A stretch of DNA of 64,000 nt, taken from the NCBI GenBank assembly GCA_002368155.1, contig AP018180.1:3350719-3414718 (forward strand). Reading direction: 5' to 3'. Every line of letters begins with the position of its first letter. The first letter of the stretch is position 1. This stretch comes from Nostoc carneum NIES-2107. GTDB taxonomy: Bacteria; Cyanobacteriota; Cyanobacteriia; Cyanobacteriales; Nostocaceae. The notes under the pieces were generated by a model. It did no database searches. It worked only from the letters and a program-made list of their open reading frames with translations, and was not told where the DNA came from. Shown in pieces: positions 25,249 through 35,406 of the stretch. The translations under genes were made by a program, and so were the position numbers.

Positions 25249-25745
25249 TCATTTGTCATTAGTCATTTACATAATTACCGAGTTTTCTAATTATTATCAG
25301 CAGTATTGTTATCTAGTAATAGCATTTGAAGATTTAGCTAACCTATTTTCATCGCATTCAAATGCTGAGATAAGGATGAAAAACATATTCATATATGAAT
25401 ATATTGAAAGCAATACCCTAATATTTTTCTTGATAAATAGACCTAGACCTAGACATAAAACCTTTCAGCTTTGAGAATGTAGCTGAGATTTAATTTATTG
25501 GTGAATTATGGCTAATTGGTATTAGTGGAGAAATTATAGCAATTTGCAACAAGAATACGACAGATTGTAGGGGCAAGGCATTGCCTTGCCCTCTAGAATA
25601 TATTGATGTGTCGCAAAAATTATTTGAATTTGTATTCCTATCAAAATCCGATTTGATTTCTGAAAAAATCCCAGCACGAAAAGCTTTGAGGTTGATGCGT
25701 TACGCTATCGCTAACGCATCCTAAGTGAACTATATTACCAATGCC
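25249..25745. other. gap with palindromes, no supported gene
   Basis: A 73-codon reading (25253-25474) starts inside repeat DNA and looks non-coding. A palindrome with arms GGGGCAAGGCA/TGCCTTGCCC is at 25570-25592, followed by TGTCGCAAAAATTATTTGAA, which resembles the tails of the REP clusters. Another palindrome (GATGCGTTA arms) is at 25694-25720. Confidence 0.6.
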
Positions 25746-28700
25746 CTATGCCCTAATCATTTCACAAATAGCTTTAATTAAAATATCTGGCTCTACGGGT
25801 TTGGCAATATGCTTTTGAAAGCCAACTTTGAGAGCCTGTTTTTGGTTATATTCTCCTGCATAAGCTGTGAGAGCGATCGCTTGAATTAATCCGCCCTGTT
25901 CTGGTGGTAAGGCTCTCACTTTTTGCATCAACATATAGCCATCCATATTTGGCATTCCGATGTCGCTGAGAATGATATTAGGTTGAAATTGGGTTAAAGC
26001 TGTTAAAGCTTCATTTCCAGAAGCTGCCATGACGACTGTTGCCATTTCCTGCTCTAATAAAAAAGCGACAAATTCACGGGCATCTTGCTCATCGTCAACG
26101 ACTAAAACTTTGATATCTTTTAAACTGAAAACTTGTGGCGATGATTCGCCATCCTGATTAATAAAAACGGAACTAGATATGAGCGGTAGTTGAATTGTAA
26201 AGGTTGCTCCTTGCTCAACTCCGGGGCTATCTACATAAATGGTTCCGCCATGCAATTCAGTTAAATGACGAACTATCGCTAAACCTAAACCCAATCCCCC
26301 AAATCTGCGGGTGGTTTTGCTATCTTCTTGGCGGAAATAGTCAAAGACGTAAGGTAAAAAATCTGGACTGATACCTTTACCATTATCTTTTACCTGAATT
26401 TGGGCATAGTTACCAATTTGCTCTACAAAAATTTCAACTTGTCCATTTTCTGATGTAAATTTAACGGCATTAGTCAGCAAATTCCAGACTATTTGTTGTA
26501 GCCTTGCCCCATCTCCAGATACTTGTAAAGTATCATCTGTGAAAACTGTTTGAATTTGAATCTGTTTTGCCTCTGCTGCTAGGCGCACGGTTTCTAAAGC
26601 AGATTCCACAATTGTCACTATATTGACTGGAGAAATTTGCAAAGCCAGTTTGCCGCGTAAAATTCGGGAGACATCGAGTAAATCGTCAATTAGTTGGGTT
26701 TGCAGTTTGGCGTTGCGTTCGATAGTTGCGATCGCACGTTGGCTGGTTTTGGTATCTAGTTTACCTGCCAGCAGTAGCTGTGACCAACCGAGAATCGGAT
26801 TGAGGGGTGAGCGCAATTCATGGGATAACACCGCTAAAAATTCATCTTTGATGCGATTGGCGGTTTCGGCTTCTCCTCTGGCTGCTTGTTCCCGTTCTAG
26901 TAGTCGTTCTCGCTCTGCTTCTGCAAGTTTATGCTCGGTAATGTCAGTATGGGTTCCCAACATTCGCAAAGGTTTACCCTGGCTATCCCAAGAGACAATT
27001 TTACCTATGGAAAGAATCCATTTCCACGCACCTGATTTTGTTCGCAGTCTGAACTCGGCACGATAAATATCTATGTTGCCAGCAATATAATCTTCATAGG
27101 CTTGATAAGTTGATGCTAAGTCATCGGGATGCAGGCGATCGCGCCATTGAGCGTTGGTTTCCTGAAATTTTTCTGCCTCGTAACCTAGCATCTGAGCATA
27201 TTCTGGGCTGACTACACCATCACCTGTTTGCACATTGAGGTCGAAAAGTCCCTGATTGGTGGCTGTTAAAGCCAATCGCAAACGTTCTTCACTTTCGCGC
27301 AGCGCCGTCTCCGTTTGCTTACGTCTAGTAATATCGCTAAACGAGATAGCTACCCCATCCCCTAGCTTCACTGCCATATTCCGGAACCATCCCGTAATCC
27401 CGTCGGCATTATAGAATAATTCAATGTCGTGGGCTTTGCCAGTTTCGACAACCTGGACATAGCGTTGAAACAACTCGGCATTAAATTGATTACCAGGAAG
27501 CACTTCCAGCAAATATGCTCCTAGCAGTTCTTCCACAGGATGCTTGAGAATTTCGGCTGCTTTGGGATTGACATAAGTCCAAACAAAATCCCTGATTCCT
27601 CCAGTTTGATCGCGCACGCTATCTAAAATAGTAAAAGCATCAAGGGAAAGTTCTTGACTGACGCGGAAGCGTTCTTCACTGCGGCGTAAAGCTTCTTCAT
27701 CGCGTTTGCGATCAGTAATATCAAAAAACAGACCATCCCAAGCTTTACCATATTCAGTTTGTTCAGGACGAGAACGGCCCTGAACCCACTTAAGTTGTCC
27801 CGATGGTGTAATCAGCCGTCCTTCCCATCGCCAAGGTAGTGAATTAGCAATAGCGATCGCTACGGAATCTGTAAAGGATGGCCAGTCATCAGGATGAATT
27901 AAGCTGAAAAAAGCATTTGCATCCTGAAAAATTGCCTCTGGTGACAATTCCACCAATTCCCGTGCGCCGGAACTGACATAGGTAAAAGCAGCCGAACCAT
28001 CGGTAGAGGGAGTATAGCGATAAACCATTCCTGGCATATTACTAACTAGCACCTGGTATCTAGCTTCGCTTTGGCGGAGTGCCGATTCTACTTGCTTGCG
28101 ATGGGTGATGTCCCAACCGATACCCAAGCAACCAGGATTTCCCTCAGCATCATGGGCTAAATTAGACCAAATCTCCACATCGATTATTTGCCCATCTTGG
28201 CGCTGATGCTGGACTTCAATTGCATGGAGCGATCGCCCACTCAATACTGTTTGAATACTGGTTAGAAATTCTTGTTGGCGATGGGGAACGGTGGGCATAA
28301 ATTGCCCAATTACTTCCTCTGCACTCCAACCATAAATTTGCTCGGCGGCGCGATTCCACAACTTGACAATCCCTTGGGGATCAAGAAAAGCAATGGCAAC
28401 TGGACAGAGATCAATAAGAGTTTGTAGCGTCTGATTGGTGCGCTGTAGTTTTTCCTCTACCCGTTTGCGGTTAGTAATATCAAGCACAAAGCCAACAACG
28501 GTATTTTCTCCCGACATCACAGCACCATGCAGTATCGGAATCCGAGACCCATCCTTACGAATATACTCCTTCTCAAAAGGCGTACAGGCTCCAGTTGTGA
28601 GCAGCTCCTCAACAGCGCGATCGCTCGCCTCAAGGTATTCTGGCGGAGTCATCTCCCGCCAACGCATTCGACCAGACCTTAACTCCTCCTGGGTGTAGCC

Positions 28701-29222
28701 CACCATTTGCAGAAATATGTCGTTGGCTTCCAGGATGGGGCCATTTAAATCCGCCACAATAATCCCAATAATGTTGGACTCTGCCAAACAACCAAACCTG
28801 GCCTCACTTTGCTTTAATGCTCGCAAATTCGCCTCAGCCTTTCTTTTTGCTGCTCTTTGCGCTTCGTTCAGCGAATTGATCAGCAAACCTGCCATGATAA
28901 AAACGCTCAGTTGCACTAAAGTAGCAGAATTAGAAATACTCCATGAGTAAACAGGCTCAACAAAGAAGTAATGAATTACTACCGTAGACACAGCAGTTGC
29001 TAGTAGTCCTGGCCCTAAACCTCCATACCATGCACTCACCATGACTGCGACGAAAAATAGTGGAGTTGGCGTTGCATCCAGATACGGATTTAACTTCAGG
29101 TTAATCCCCAGTGCTAAGACAACTGATAATAAGGCAACGCCATAGTGTAACAGTTTGGTGAGCAATACCTTCCACCTGCTGCGATCGCCCTTGAGAAATT
29201 GTGAATATGCCTCAGTCATCAA
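25746..29222 (-). CDS. membrane hybrid histidine kinase: DUF4118-PAS(x5)-HisKA-HATPase-receiver
   Basis: 1158 residues. The first 120 hold several hydrophobic segments with SAWYGGLGPGLLATAVSTVVIHYFF, typical of the KdpD-like DUF4118 membrane module. About five PAS/PAC modules follow (roughly 135-770). The HisKA H box is SHELRSPLNPILGWSQLL (His near 800), the ATPase domain has NLLTNAVKF, DNGKGISPD and GLGLGLAIV, and a C-terminal receiver has phospho-Asp in ILSDIGMPNMDG near 1085. Two Met codons open the frame. It is divergent from the response regulator at 29716, a possible partner, though a hybrid kinase usually needs an Hpt protein, and the regulator has an Hpt-like domain. Confidence 0.93.
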   Translation of the reverse strand: MMTEAYSQFLKGDRSRWKVLLTKLLHYGVALLSVVLALGINLKLNPYLDATPTPLFFVAVMVSAWYGGLGPGLLATAVSTVVIHYFFVEPVYSWSISNSATLVQLSVFIMAGLLINSLNEAQRAAKRKAEANLRALKQSEARFGCLAESNIIGIIVADLNGPILEANDIFLQMVGYTQEELRSGRMRWREMTPPEYLEASDRAVEELLTTGACTPFEKEYIRKDGSRIPILHGAVMSGENTVVGFVLDITNRKRVEEKLQRTNQTLQTLIDLCPVAIAFLDPQGIVKLWNRAAEQIYGWSAEEVIGQFMPTVPHRQQEFLTSIQTVLSGRSLHAIEVQHQRQDGQIIDVEIWSNLAHDAEGNPGCLGIGWDITHRKQVESALRQSEARYQVLVSNMPGMVYRYTPSTDGSAAFTYVSSGARELVELSPEAIFQDANAFFSLIHPDDWPSFTDSVAIAIANSLPWRWEGRLITPSGQLKWVQGRSRPEQTEYGKAWDGLFFDITDRKRDEEALRRSEERFRVSQELSLDAFTILDSVRDQTGGIRDFVWTYVNPKAAEILKHPVEELLGAYLLEVLPGNQFNAELFQRYVQVVETGKAHDIELFYNADGITGWFRNMAVKLGDGVAISFSDITRRKQTETALRESEERLRLALTATNQGLFDLNVQTGDGVVSPEYAQMLGYEAEKFQETNAQWRDRLHPDDLASTYQAYEDYIAGNIDIYRAEFRLRTKSGAWKWILSIGKIVSWDSQGKPLRMLGTHTDITEHKLAEAERERLLEREQAARGEAETANRIKDEFLAVLSHELRSPLNPILGWSQLLLAGKLDTKTSQRAIATIERNAKLQTQLIDDLLDVSRILRGKLALQISPVNIVTIVESALETVRLAAEAKQIQIQTVFTDDTLQVSGDGARLQQIVWNLLTNAVKFTSENGQVEIFVEQIGNYAQIQVKDNGKGISPDFLPYVFDYFRQEDSKTTRRFGGLGLGLAIVRHLTELHGGTIYVDSPGVEQGATFTIQLPLISSSVFINQDGESSPQVFSLKDIKVLVVDDEQDAREFVAFLLEQEMATVVMAASGNEALTALTQFQPNIILSDIGMPNMDGYMLMQKVRALPPEQGGLIQAIALTAYAGEYNQKQALKVGFQKHIAKPVEPDILIKAICEMIRA

Positions 29223-29715
29223 ACACTTAACTCCGTTTCTGGAAAGTACTGCTCTAGTAGTATCTGACTCTACTCCTGAGGATTAATGTCTGGTGCATTG
29301 TTCAATTTCTTGAACTGGTGTGAGGTTGCTTAAGCGTCAAACAATTTTGGATTTTGGATTGATTCCACAGATAAATCTGGGGGCTTGTACCATCAAGGAA
29401 CTATTGGTCAATATATTAAGATTCAATGTAACTATCGTCACAGCAATTCTCAATTTTGTAGCCAACTGCTCTTAGAAGAGTTCGATTAGGAACGGAAAAC
29501 TAAATAAATTCGCTAATTCTATAGCATTTGCTAACAGTGATTATCTTTCAGTGGGTGTATGTGTTTATCTATCCTGCGATAGAACTTGAAGAGTGCTGAG
29601 TTGTACAGACGCGATTAATCGCGTCTGTACAAGAGTTGTTTCATGCTTGGCTGTAAAATTTTTTCATTGGGACTGCCTTCTACCTTGCCATAACACTGAG
29701 CTACTTAATGAATTA
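29223..29715. other. divergent gap with a perfect 32-bp palindrome
   Basis: 29601-29632 is a perfect palindrome (arms TTGTACAGACGCGATT). An open frame runs back from the response regulator to 29593 across this palindrome but lacks a ribosome site. The remaining 370 bases hold the two divergent promoters; I cannot assign boxes with confidence. Confidence 0.6.
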
Positions 29716-32001
29716 ATGAAAATCTTGCTGATTGAAGACGACGAGATTTTAGTAAGTGTCTTAGCAAATTCTTTAACCCAAAACAATTATGTTGTTGACA
29801 TCGCGCCAGATGGATATGCGGGTTGGGAATATAGTCAAGCTTATAACTATGACTTGATATTAATTGATGTGGGATTACCAAAACTGGACGGTATTAGTTT
29901 ATGTCAACGCTTACGTTCTGCTGGTAATTCCACCCCGATTTTGTTAATTACCGCCAAAGATGCAACTAGCGATCGCATTCGTGGGCTGGATGCTGGTGCT
30001 GATGATTACCTCATCAAACCGTTAGATTTAGGAGAACTGCAAGCCAGGGTGAGGGCGCTGTTACGTCGGGGTGATACTCCTGTTTCTCTAATGCTGGAAA
30101 TTGGCGGCTTAAGCCTTGATCCAAGTAGTTGCGAAGTAACATTTAACAGTAAAACCCTGGATTTAACACCTAAAGAATACAGCTTGCTAGAGTTATTTAT
30201 CCGCAACCCTTCCCGAGTTTTTAGCCGGGGAAATATTATCGAGCATCTCTGGACTTTTGACGACCCACCTCAAGAGGAAAGTGTTAAATCGCACATCAAA
30301 GGCTTGCGGCAAAAGTTGAAAGCAGTCGGCGCAGTCGATTGGATTGAAAATGTATATGGTTTGGGATATCGATTGCACCCTGCGGTGAAAGCAGCGGAGG
30401 AGCAGAGAAGAGAGGATAAACCAAAATTACCCGTCTCTAATATTCAACAACAATTCAATCAGGCAATGAGTAAGTTGTGGCATCAATATGAAGGGTTGAT
30501 GCAGCAACGGATGGCGGTACTGCAAGAAGCAGCCGCCGCACTTTCTGGGGAGTTATCTCCAGAGTTACGCCAATCCGCAGAAAAAGAAGCTCATAAGCTA
30601 GCTGGTGTCTTAGGAATGTTTGAGCTAGAGACGGGTACTCAGATAGCGCGGGAAATTGAGCAGATTTTGGGGAAAAATGCCAAATTATCTGCGGCTCAAA
30701 AAACGCAATTGCGATCGCAAATTCAAGAGTTGGGTAACTTAATCAACTTGATGGGGCAAAAGTCCCATCCAACTACCAGCTTGAACGCAGAGGAAATTAG
30801 TCAGCGATTGCTATTAATTGACCCTAATCCGCAACTGAGTTCGCAGTTGCAACAACTTGTTGAGAACTTAGGCATAAGCTGGCAGCAAATTAGCAATTTA
30901 GAAGAGGCCCAAAACCTACTACAAACTACATCACCAGATTTAGTGGTGCTAAATGTCAGTGAAATGCGACATCGACAAGAAAGTTTGACGCTGTTGTCAG
31001 ATTTAGCTACTCGCACTCCGCCTATACCCGTTTTGGTACTAGCTACTGATGAATTGGCAGAACGCGTAACTTTGGCGCAGTATGGCGCACGGGGTTTTCT
31101 GGCTCAACCTGTAACAGCTGCTCAAATTTGGGATGTTGCATCTCAACTATTACAGCGCACTCACGATTTACGAGTGAATGTCTTAGTTGTCGATGATGAT
31201 CCTGTGATTCTAGCTGCATTGCGCTCAATGTTGGAACCTTGGGGTATGCGAGTTACAGCATTAGACAAGCCGTTGCGTTTCTGGGAAGTACTGCAATCTA
31301 CCACACCAGACTTGTTGATTTTGGATGTGGAAATGCCCGATATCAGTGGCATAGAATTATGCCAAGCAGTTCGCACAGATCCGCAATGGCAAGAATTACC
31401 GATTGTGTTTCTCACCGCACACCGCGACATAGAAACCGTGCAGCAGGTGTTTGCGGTTGGGGGAGATGACTATGTAATTAAACCAGTAGTAGGCGCAGAA
31501 CTGTTAGCGCGGATTAATCATCGCTTAGAACGCAGTCGCTTGCTTCAGTCGCTTTCTACTAAAGATTCGCTCACCGGATTAGCAAATCAGTTACAGTCTA
31601 GCCGCGACTTGCAGCAGTTAATTATTCAAGCCCAGAAACATCAGCATTCCCTTTGCTTGGCGATATTGAGTGTCACAGATTTACGCCAAATCAACAGCAA
31701 ATATGGACATGAAACTGGTAACCAAGTATTGCAACGATGGAGTCGTCTATTTCAATCTACATTTTGTAGCGGCGAAGTTCTCGGTTATTGGGGAAATGGA
31801 GAATTTGTCATCGGATTTTCTGGGTTAACCAAACCAGAAGTCAAAGACCGCTTAGGTAATATCTTAACTACTCTCCGCCAGCAAATATTCACAGATGTCA
31901 ATGGCGATCGCTTTCAAGCCGTTTGCAATTGTGCTGTGGTTGAGTATCCTCAAGATGGGCAAAACATTCAATCTTTATATCAAGCTGCCATTGGTCTTTA
32001 A
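29716..32001 (+). CDS. multidomain OmpR-type response regulator: REC-wHTH-Hpt-REC-REC-GGDEF-like
   Basis: 761 residues from ATG 29716 (MKILLIEDDEILV). Receiver 1 has phospho-Asp in LILIDVGLPKLDG (near 53). A winged-helix OmpR DNA-binding domain follows (about 124-225; LTPKEYSLLELFIRNP, VKSHIKGLRQKLK, YGLGYRLHP). An Hpt-like helical domain has His in AHKLAGVLGMF near 293. A degenerate receiver (about 362-478) lacks the usual Asp. A third receiver is intact (LLILDVEMPDISG near 536). The C-terminal GGDEF-like domain reads GYWGNGEF, so it has lost the GGDEF signature and is unlikely to make c-di-GMP. It could take phosphate from the divergent hybrid kinase and bind DNA. Confidence 0.92.
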   Translation: MKILLIEDDEILVSVLANSLTQNNYVVDIAPDGYAGWEYSQAYNYDLILIDVGLPKLDGISLCQRLRSAGNSTPILLITAKDATSDRIRGLDAGADDYLIKPLDLGELQARVRALLRRGDTPVSLMLEIGGLSLDPSSCEVTFNSKTLDLTPKEYSLLELFIRNPSRVFSRGNIIEHLWTFDDPPQEESVKSHIKGLRQKLKAVGAVDWIENVYGLGYRLHPAVKAAEEQRREDKPKLPVSNIQQQFNQAMSKLWHQYEGLMQQRMAVLQEAAAALSGELSPELRQSAEKEAHKLAGVLGMFELETGTQIAREIEQILGKNAKLSAAQKTQLRSQIQELGNLINLMGQKSHPTTSLNAEEISQRLLLIDPNPQLSSQLQQLVENLGISWQQISNLEEAQNLLQTTSPDLVVLNVSEMRHRQESLTLLSDLATRTPPIPVLVLATDELAERVTLAQYGARGFLAQPVTAAQIWDVASQLLQRTHDLRVNVLVVDDDPVILAALRSMLEPWGMRVTALDKPLRFWEVLQSTTPDLLILDVEMPDISGIELCQAVRTDPQWQELPIVFLTAHRDIETVQQVFAVGGDDYVIKPVVGAELLARINHRLERSRLLQSLSTKDSLTGLANQLQSSRDLQQLIIQAQKHQHSLCLAILSVTDLRQINSKYGHETGNQVLQRWSRLFQSTFCSGEVLGYWGNGEFVIGFSGLTKPEVKDRLGNILTTLRQQIFTDVNGDRFQAVCNCAVVEYPQDGQNIQSLYQAAIGL

Positions 32002-32017
32002 AAAAGTTTCCCCCTGC

Positions 32018-32085
32018 TTGTAGAGACGCGATTAATCGCGTCTTGAAACCATTACTCACCAATGACCAATGACCAATGACAGCCC
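32018..32085. repeat. AGACGCGATTAATCGCGTCT palindrome and CAATGAC heptamers
   Basis: A palindrome with 10-base arms (32024-32043) followed by three CCAATGA/CAATGAC units. The remainder of the gap to 32226 shows no gene. Confidence 0.75.
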
Positions 32086-32226
32086 TCTCTAGCTATCTTT
32101 AATTACATTGCTTTACTTATGTGAAGTAATTTTAAAGCCTAATTATGTTCCTGATGAAGCGAAGCATCTGTCCGGAATGAAAGAGAGGATTTATGTAATA
32201 ACTATGTATATTCCAACACCAAAATT

Positions 32227-32706
32227 ATGAAAAATCTTCAGTATATAGATCCTAATTTTGAGCAGCTTTTCGCTGAAATTGACCCCCAAATAGCAAATTC
32301 CTTTACGGCAGCGCAATTAGCAGCTATACACAGGGGTTTTGGCTCTAGTTCTTGGAATCGTCATCCTTTAGACATTAGAGTTACAGTACCAATTCCTGGG
32401 TTAAGGTTTTATTTGGTATTGCTAGGAGGTTCAGAACGTCGTTCTCAAAAGCGTTTACGCTATGAAAAAGGTTTATATCCTTTTTGGACTATTAAAAATA
32501 TCTTGTTTCTCATAGCAATTCTCGGAATTATATCTGCTTCTAGCTATACTATATTTTCTTTTGCTTTGTCTTCTCGCACTGACAAATCTAGGGCTTATTA
32601 TCCAACTTCAATTCCTTGGATTTCCGACCAATCAGAATGTGAAAATACAAATAGAACCTGGCGTGATGGTAAGTGTTGGGATTATCAACACAGCCCCGAT
32701 TTCTAA
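32227..32706 (+). CDS. single-pass membrane protein, paralogue of the gene at 33945
   Basis: 159 residues. The N-terminal 80 residues (FEQLFAEIDPQIANSFTAAQLAAIH, LDIRVTVPIPGLRFYLVLLGGSERR) align with the 83-residue protein at 33945. Here a membrane segment (NILFLIAILGIISASSYTIFSFA) and a 50-residue tail with two Cys (SECENTNRTW, GKCWDY) are added. The tail may be periplasmic with one disulfide. The shared domain is not one I can name. An IS630-type element now separates the two paralogues. Confidence 0.65.
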   Translation: MKNLQYIDPNFEQLFAEIDPQIANSFTAAQLAAIHRGFGSSSWNRHPLDIRVTVPIPGLRFYLVLLGGSERRSQKRLRYEKGLYPFWTIKNILFLIAILGIISASSYTIFSFALSSRTDKSRAYYPTSIPWISDQSECENTNRTWRDGKCWDYQHSPDF

Positions 32707-32739
32707 GAGACTATGAAATCTAAATACTGAGTAATTTTA

Positions 32740-33901
32740 TAGGAATCCTATTTGATTTTTGAAAAAGATTACGAGAAAATACGGTTAAGTATACAAGTGT
32801 AAGAGTAGACAATGAGAAATCAGCATCTACAAACTGCATCACTGCCACTGGGAGTGGCAACTGCGATCGCAGAACTACAAGACTTTATCGCAGTTTGTCG
32901 CGATGCCCGTGAGGCAAGAAAAGCCTTGGCAGTCAAGTTGGTTTACCAAGATTACTTATACGAAGAGATTCAAGCAATTTTAGATGTCTCTTTAGGGTCG
33001 ATAACAGGTTGGAAGCAAGCTTACGAGCAGGAAGGAATCAATGGACTCAGGCTGAACTACAAAGGACGAAAAAGCCACCTGAGTCACGAACAGCGAGAAG
33101 AAGTGTTGAGTTGGTTACAAACGAAGGACTATTGGGAACTGGGCGAACTGGAGTATAAACTAGCCTTTGAGTACGACATCGTTTATGAGTCAAAACAAAG
33201 TTACTACGACTTATTTGATGCAGCTGCCATCAGTTGGAAGAAAACCACAAAGCTAAACCCCAAAGCCAATCCAGATGCTGTTGCAGAAAAAAAAAAGAGA
33301 TTGAAACATTGTTGGCAAGCAACCGCTCCGAAATCGAAGCCGGAAAATTGAGAGTATTGTTAATTGATGAGTGTCATTTAATGTGGGGAGACTTAAGCGG
33401 TTATGTGTGGGGGAGAACTGACCAGGAAATCACGGTTCCAGTCGTAAATGAGCGAGAGAAGCAAACATATTACGGAGCAGTTGACTATCTTGAACGAAAA
33501 TTACTGCTGAAAGCTTACGACAGGGGAAATTCAAAAAATACTATCGATTACCTGCAATATCTGCTAACTGAGTCAGGCGACCAGCGATTGCTGATTTTTT
33601 GGGATGGTGCTACTTACCACCGTTCCAAAGAAATCCAAAGCTTTTTAGACGAACTTAACCAAGGTTTACCACCAGAAAAATGGAAAATTCACTGCGTTCG
33701 TTTTGCTCCTAATTGTCCAGAGCAAAATCCTATTGAAGATATCTGGTTGCAGGCTAAAACATGGGTTCGACGTTTTTGTGCTTTGATTCCAACATTCTCT
33801 CATTTAAAGTGGATGTTTGAGTGGTTTATTCGACACACTACCTTTGATTTCACAACTCTTCAGATGTACGGAGTTTTTTCAAAAATCAAATAGGAGTCCT
33901 A
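32740..33901 (+). mobile_element. IS630-family insertion sequence, apparently complete
   Basis: 1162 bp. Terminal inverted repeats match over about 27 bases with one mismatch (left end TAGGAATCCTATTTGATTTT; right end complementary, with GGAGTCC). TA dinucleotides at 32738-32739 and 33902-33903 are the expected target duplication. It holds a two-frame transposase gene joined by an A10 slippery run. The insertion point is intergenic, so neither neighbour is broken. Confidence 0.93.
32812..33893 (+). CDS. IS630 transposase, made by -1 frameshift
   Basis: ORF A (32812-33351) encodes helix-turn-helix DNA-binding parts (AILDVSLGSITGWKQAYEQEG; GLRLNYKGRKSHLSHEQREEV). ORF B (open from 33234 to 33893) encodes the DDE catalytic core: Asp in LLIDECHLMWG, Asp in LIFWDGATYHRS and Glu in CPEQNPIEDIWLQAK. 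The frames overlap at ten consecutive A (33287-33296), and a -1 shift or transcriptional slippage there joins them into one protein of about 360 residues. Both frames look intact, so the element may be active. Confidence 0.92.
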
Positions 33902-33944
33902 TATAATTACAAATTGCTAAATTGATTATTACCAGGAAACTAAT

Positions 33945-34196
33945 ATGCCAAAAAACCGTTTTACCAAACCTAACTCACAACCCGATCCATTTGTACAAAA
34001 ATTTTTCGCCCGTATTCCTCCCCAAACAGCAGCTACTTTTACTCCTGTCCAATTAGCAGAGCTAAAAAGGGTGTTTGAAAATCGGGTGAGCCGAAACCAT
34101 GCTGTGGATATGAGGCTTTCCATTCCCTTTTTTAAAAAGCGTTTTTATCTAGTTTTGTTACTCGGTAGAGAAAAGCGTTTAAAGCCACGTGTTTGA
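33945..34196 (+). CDS. small protein, paralogue of the N-terminal domain of the gene at 32227
   Basis: 83 residues, soluble. FVQKFFARIPPQTAATFTPVQLAELKRVFENR and VDMRLSIPFFKKRFYLVLLLGREKR match the first part of the protein at 32227 at about 40 percent by eye. It lacks the membrane segment and tail. CAGGAAA precedes the ATG. Function unknown; the domain's Arg-rich end could contact a membrane or nucleic acid. The pair was probably adjacent before the IS630 insertion. Confidence 0.65.
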   Translation: MPKNRFTKPNSQPDPFVQKFFARIPPQTAATFTPVQLAELKRVFENRVSRNHAVDMRLSIPFFKKRFYLVLLLGREKRLKPRV

Positions 34197-34363
34197 TACA
34201 GTATTTTTCAATTTGATGATGTAGAAATTGGCTGGCTTTGAAGCAGTTATCAGAAGAGATAAGCAGATTTTTTAGATTTTAATATGAAGTCCCTCACAAT
34301 AGCTGGAACCGCAGCAACGATTTTTTGATAGAGTGATGCTTTGTCGAATGCTCTTCATCTTCT

Positions 34364-35386
34364 ATGTCGTCCCAGGTATCGCTCCCTCAATCGCTGCAAA
34401 CAGGCTTACCTCTCACTGCGCTTGCACCCATGCAGGATGTGACAAACCTGTGGTTTATGAAAGTAATTGCCCAATACGGCAGCCCTGACTATTTCTTTAC
34501 CGAGTATTTCCGCGTTAATGAGACTTCACGGCTAAATCGTAGCATTCTGGCAGCAATCACCGAAAACGACACAGGCCGCCCGGTTTTTGCTCAAATGATT
34601 GGCGAAAGCATTCCAGATTTGGTCAGAACAGCAAAGGAACTCTGCAAATATAATATTGCTGGCGTTGACTTGAATATGGGCTGTCCAGCACCAAGAATCT
34701 ATCGCAAGCAAGTCGGGGGTGGATTGCTGCTTACGCCAGAAAAAGTGGATCGGATTTTGGGAGAATTACGACAAGCGGTAAGCGATCGCCCTTTGACTGT
34801 GAAGATGCGTGTAGGCTTTGAAAATACTGATACTTTTTACAAGATTCTAGATTTGATTAATCGCCACAGCATTGATTTACTAAGTTTGCATGGTCGCACG
34901 GTCAAAGATATGTACCACGGCCCAGTCAAATATGATTTGATTGCTGAAGCTGTAAGGTGGGTAAATTGCCCAGTGCTTGCTAATGGTAATATTTACTCAG
35001 CGAAAAAAGCCTTAGAAGTACTTTCCCAAACTGGCGCAGCAGGTGTGATGGTGGGACGCTGGGCAATTGGGAATCCTTGGTTGTTTAATCAAATTCGCCA
35101 GGCTTTGCGAAAAGAAGCGATCGCACCCATGCCATTAGTAGAAGTACGCAACTATATTGAGCGTTTATGGCAAACCCCAGAAGCACCCAATATACCAGAG
35201 CGGGCGCGCGTCGGCTACCTAAAAATGTTCCTGAATTACATTGCTTTAAGCGTAGATACAGAAGGGCATTTCCTGCGGTTGATGCGTCAGGCACAAACCG
35301 AGGTAGAACTATTTAAAATTTGCGATCGCTTTCTCCTGTCTGATGAAACAAAAACTTTAGCCCTAGAACCCTATCAAGGCGTGTAA
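34364..35386 (+). CDS. tRNA-dihydrouridine synthase
   Basis: 340 residues. FMN-dependent reduction of uridine to dihydrouridine in the D loop of tRNA. LTALAPMQDVTNLWFM is the TIM-barrel start. The catalytic Cys lies in DLNMGCPAPRIYRKQVGGGLL (near 107), FMN/tRNA contacts are in VKMRVGFE, LLSLHGRTVKDMYHGP and VLANGNIYS, and VMVGRWAIGNPWLF is the phosphate site. Length is normal for the Dus family. Subclass (A, B or C) cannot be set by eye. It stands alone, followed by a MITE. Confidence 0.93.
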   Translation: MSSQVSLPQSLQTGLPLTALAPMQDVTNLWFMKVIAQYGSPDYFFTEYFRVNETSRLNRSILAAITENDTGRPVFAQMIGESIPDLVRTAKELCKYNIAGVDLNMGCPAPRIYRKQVGGGLLLTPEKVDRILGELRQAVSDRPLTVKMRVGFENTDTFYKILDLINRHSIDLLSLHGRTVKDMYHGPVKYDLIAEAVRWVNCPVLANGNIYSAKKALEVLSQTGAAGVMVGRWAIGNPWLFNQIRQALRKEAIAPMPLVEVRNYIERLWQTPEAPNIPERARVGYLKMFLNYIALSVDTEGHFLRLMRQAQTEVELFKICDRFLLSDETKTLALEPYQGV

Positions 35387-35406
35387 GGGACTTCCTAGAG
35401 ACAGGG

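Noticed and set aside
25253-25474. A 73-codon plus-strand frame
   Set aside because: It begins inside TCATTTG repeat DNA and has AT-driven codon content without hydrophobic or domain pattern that looks selected.
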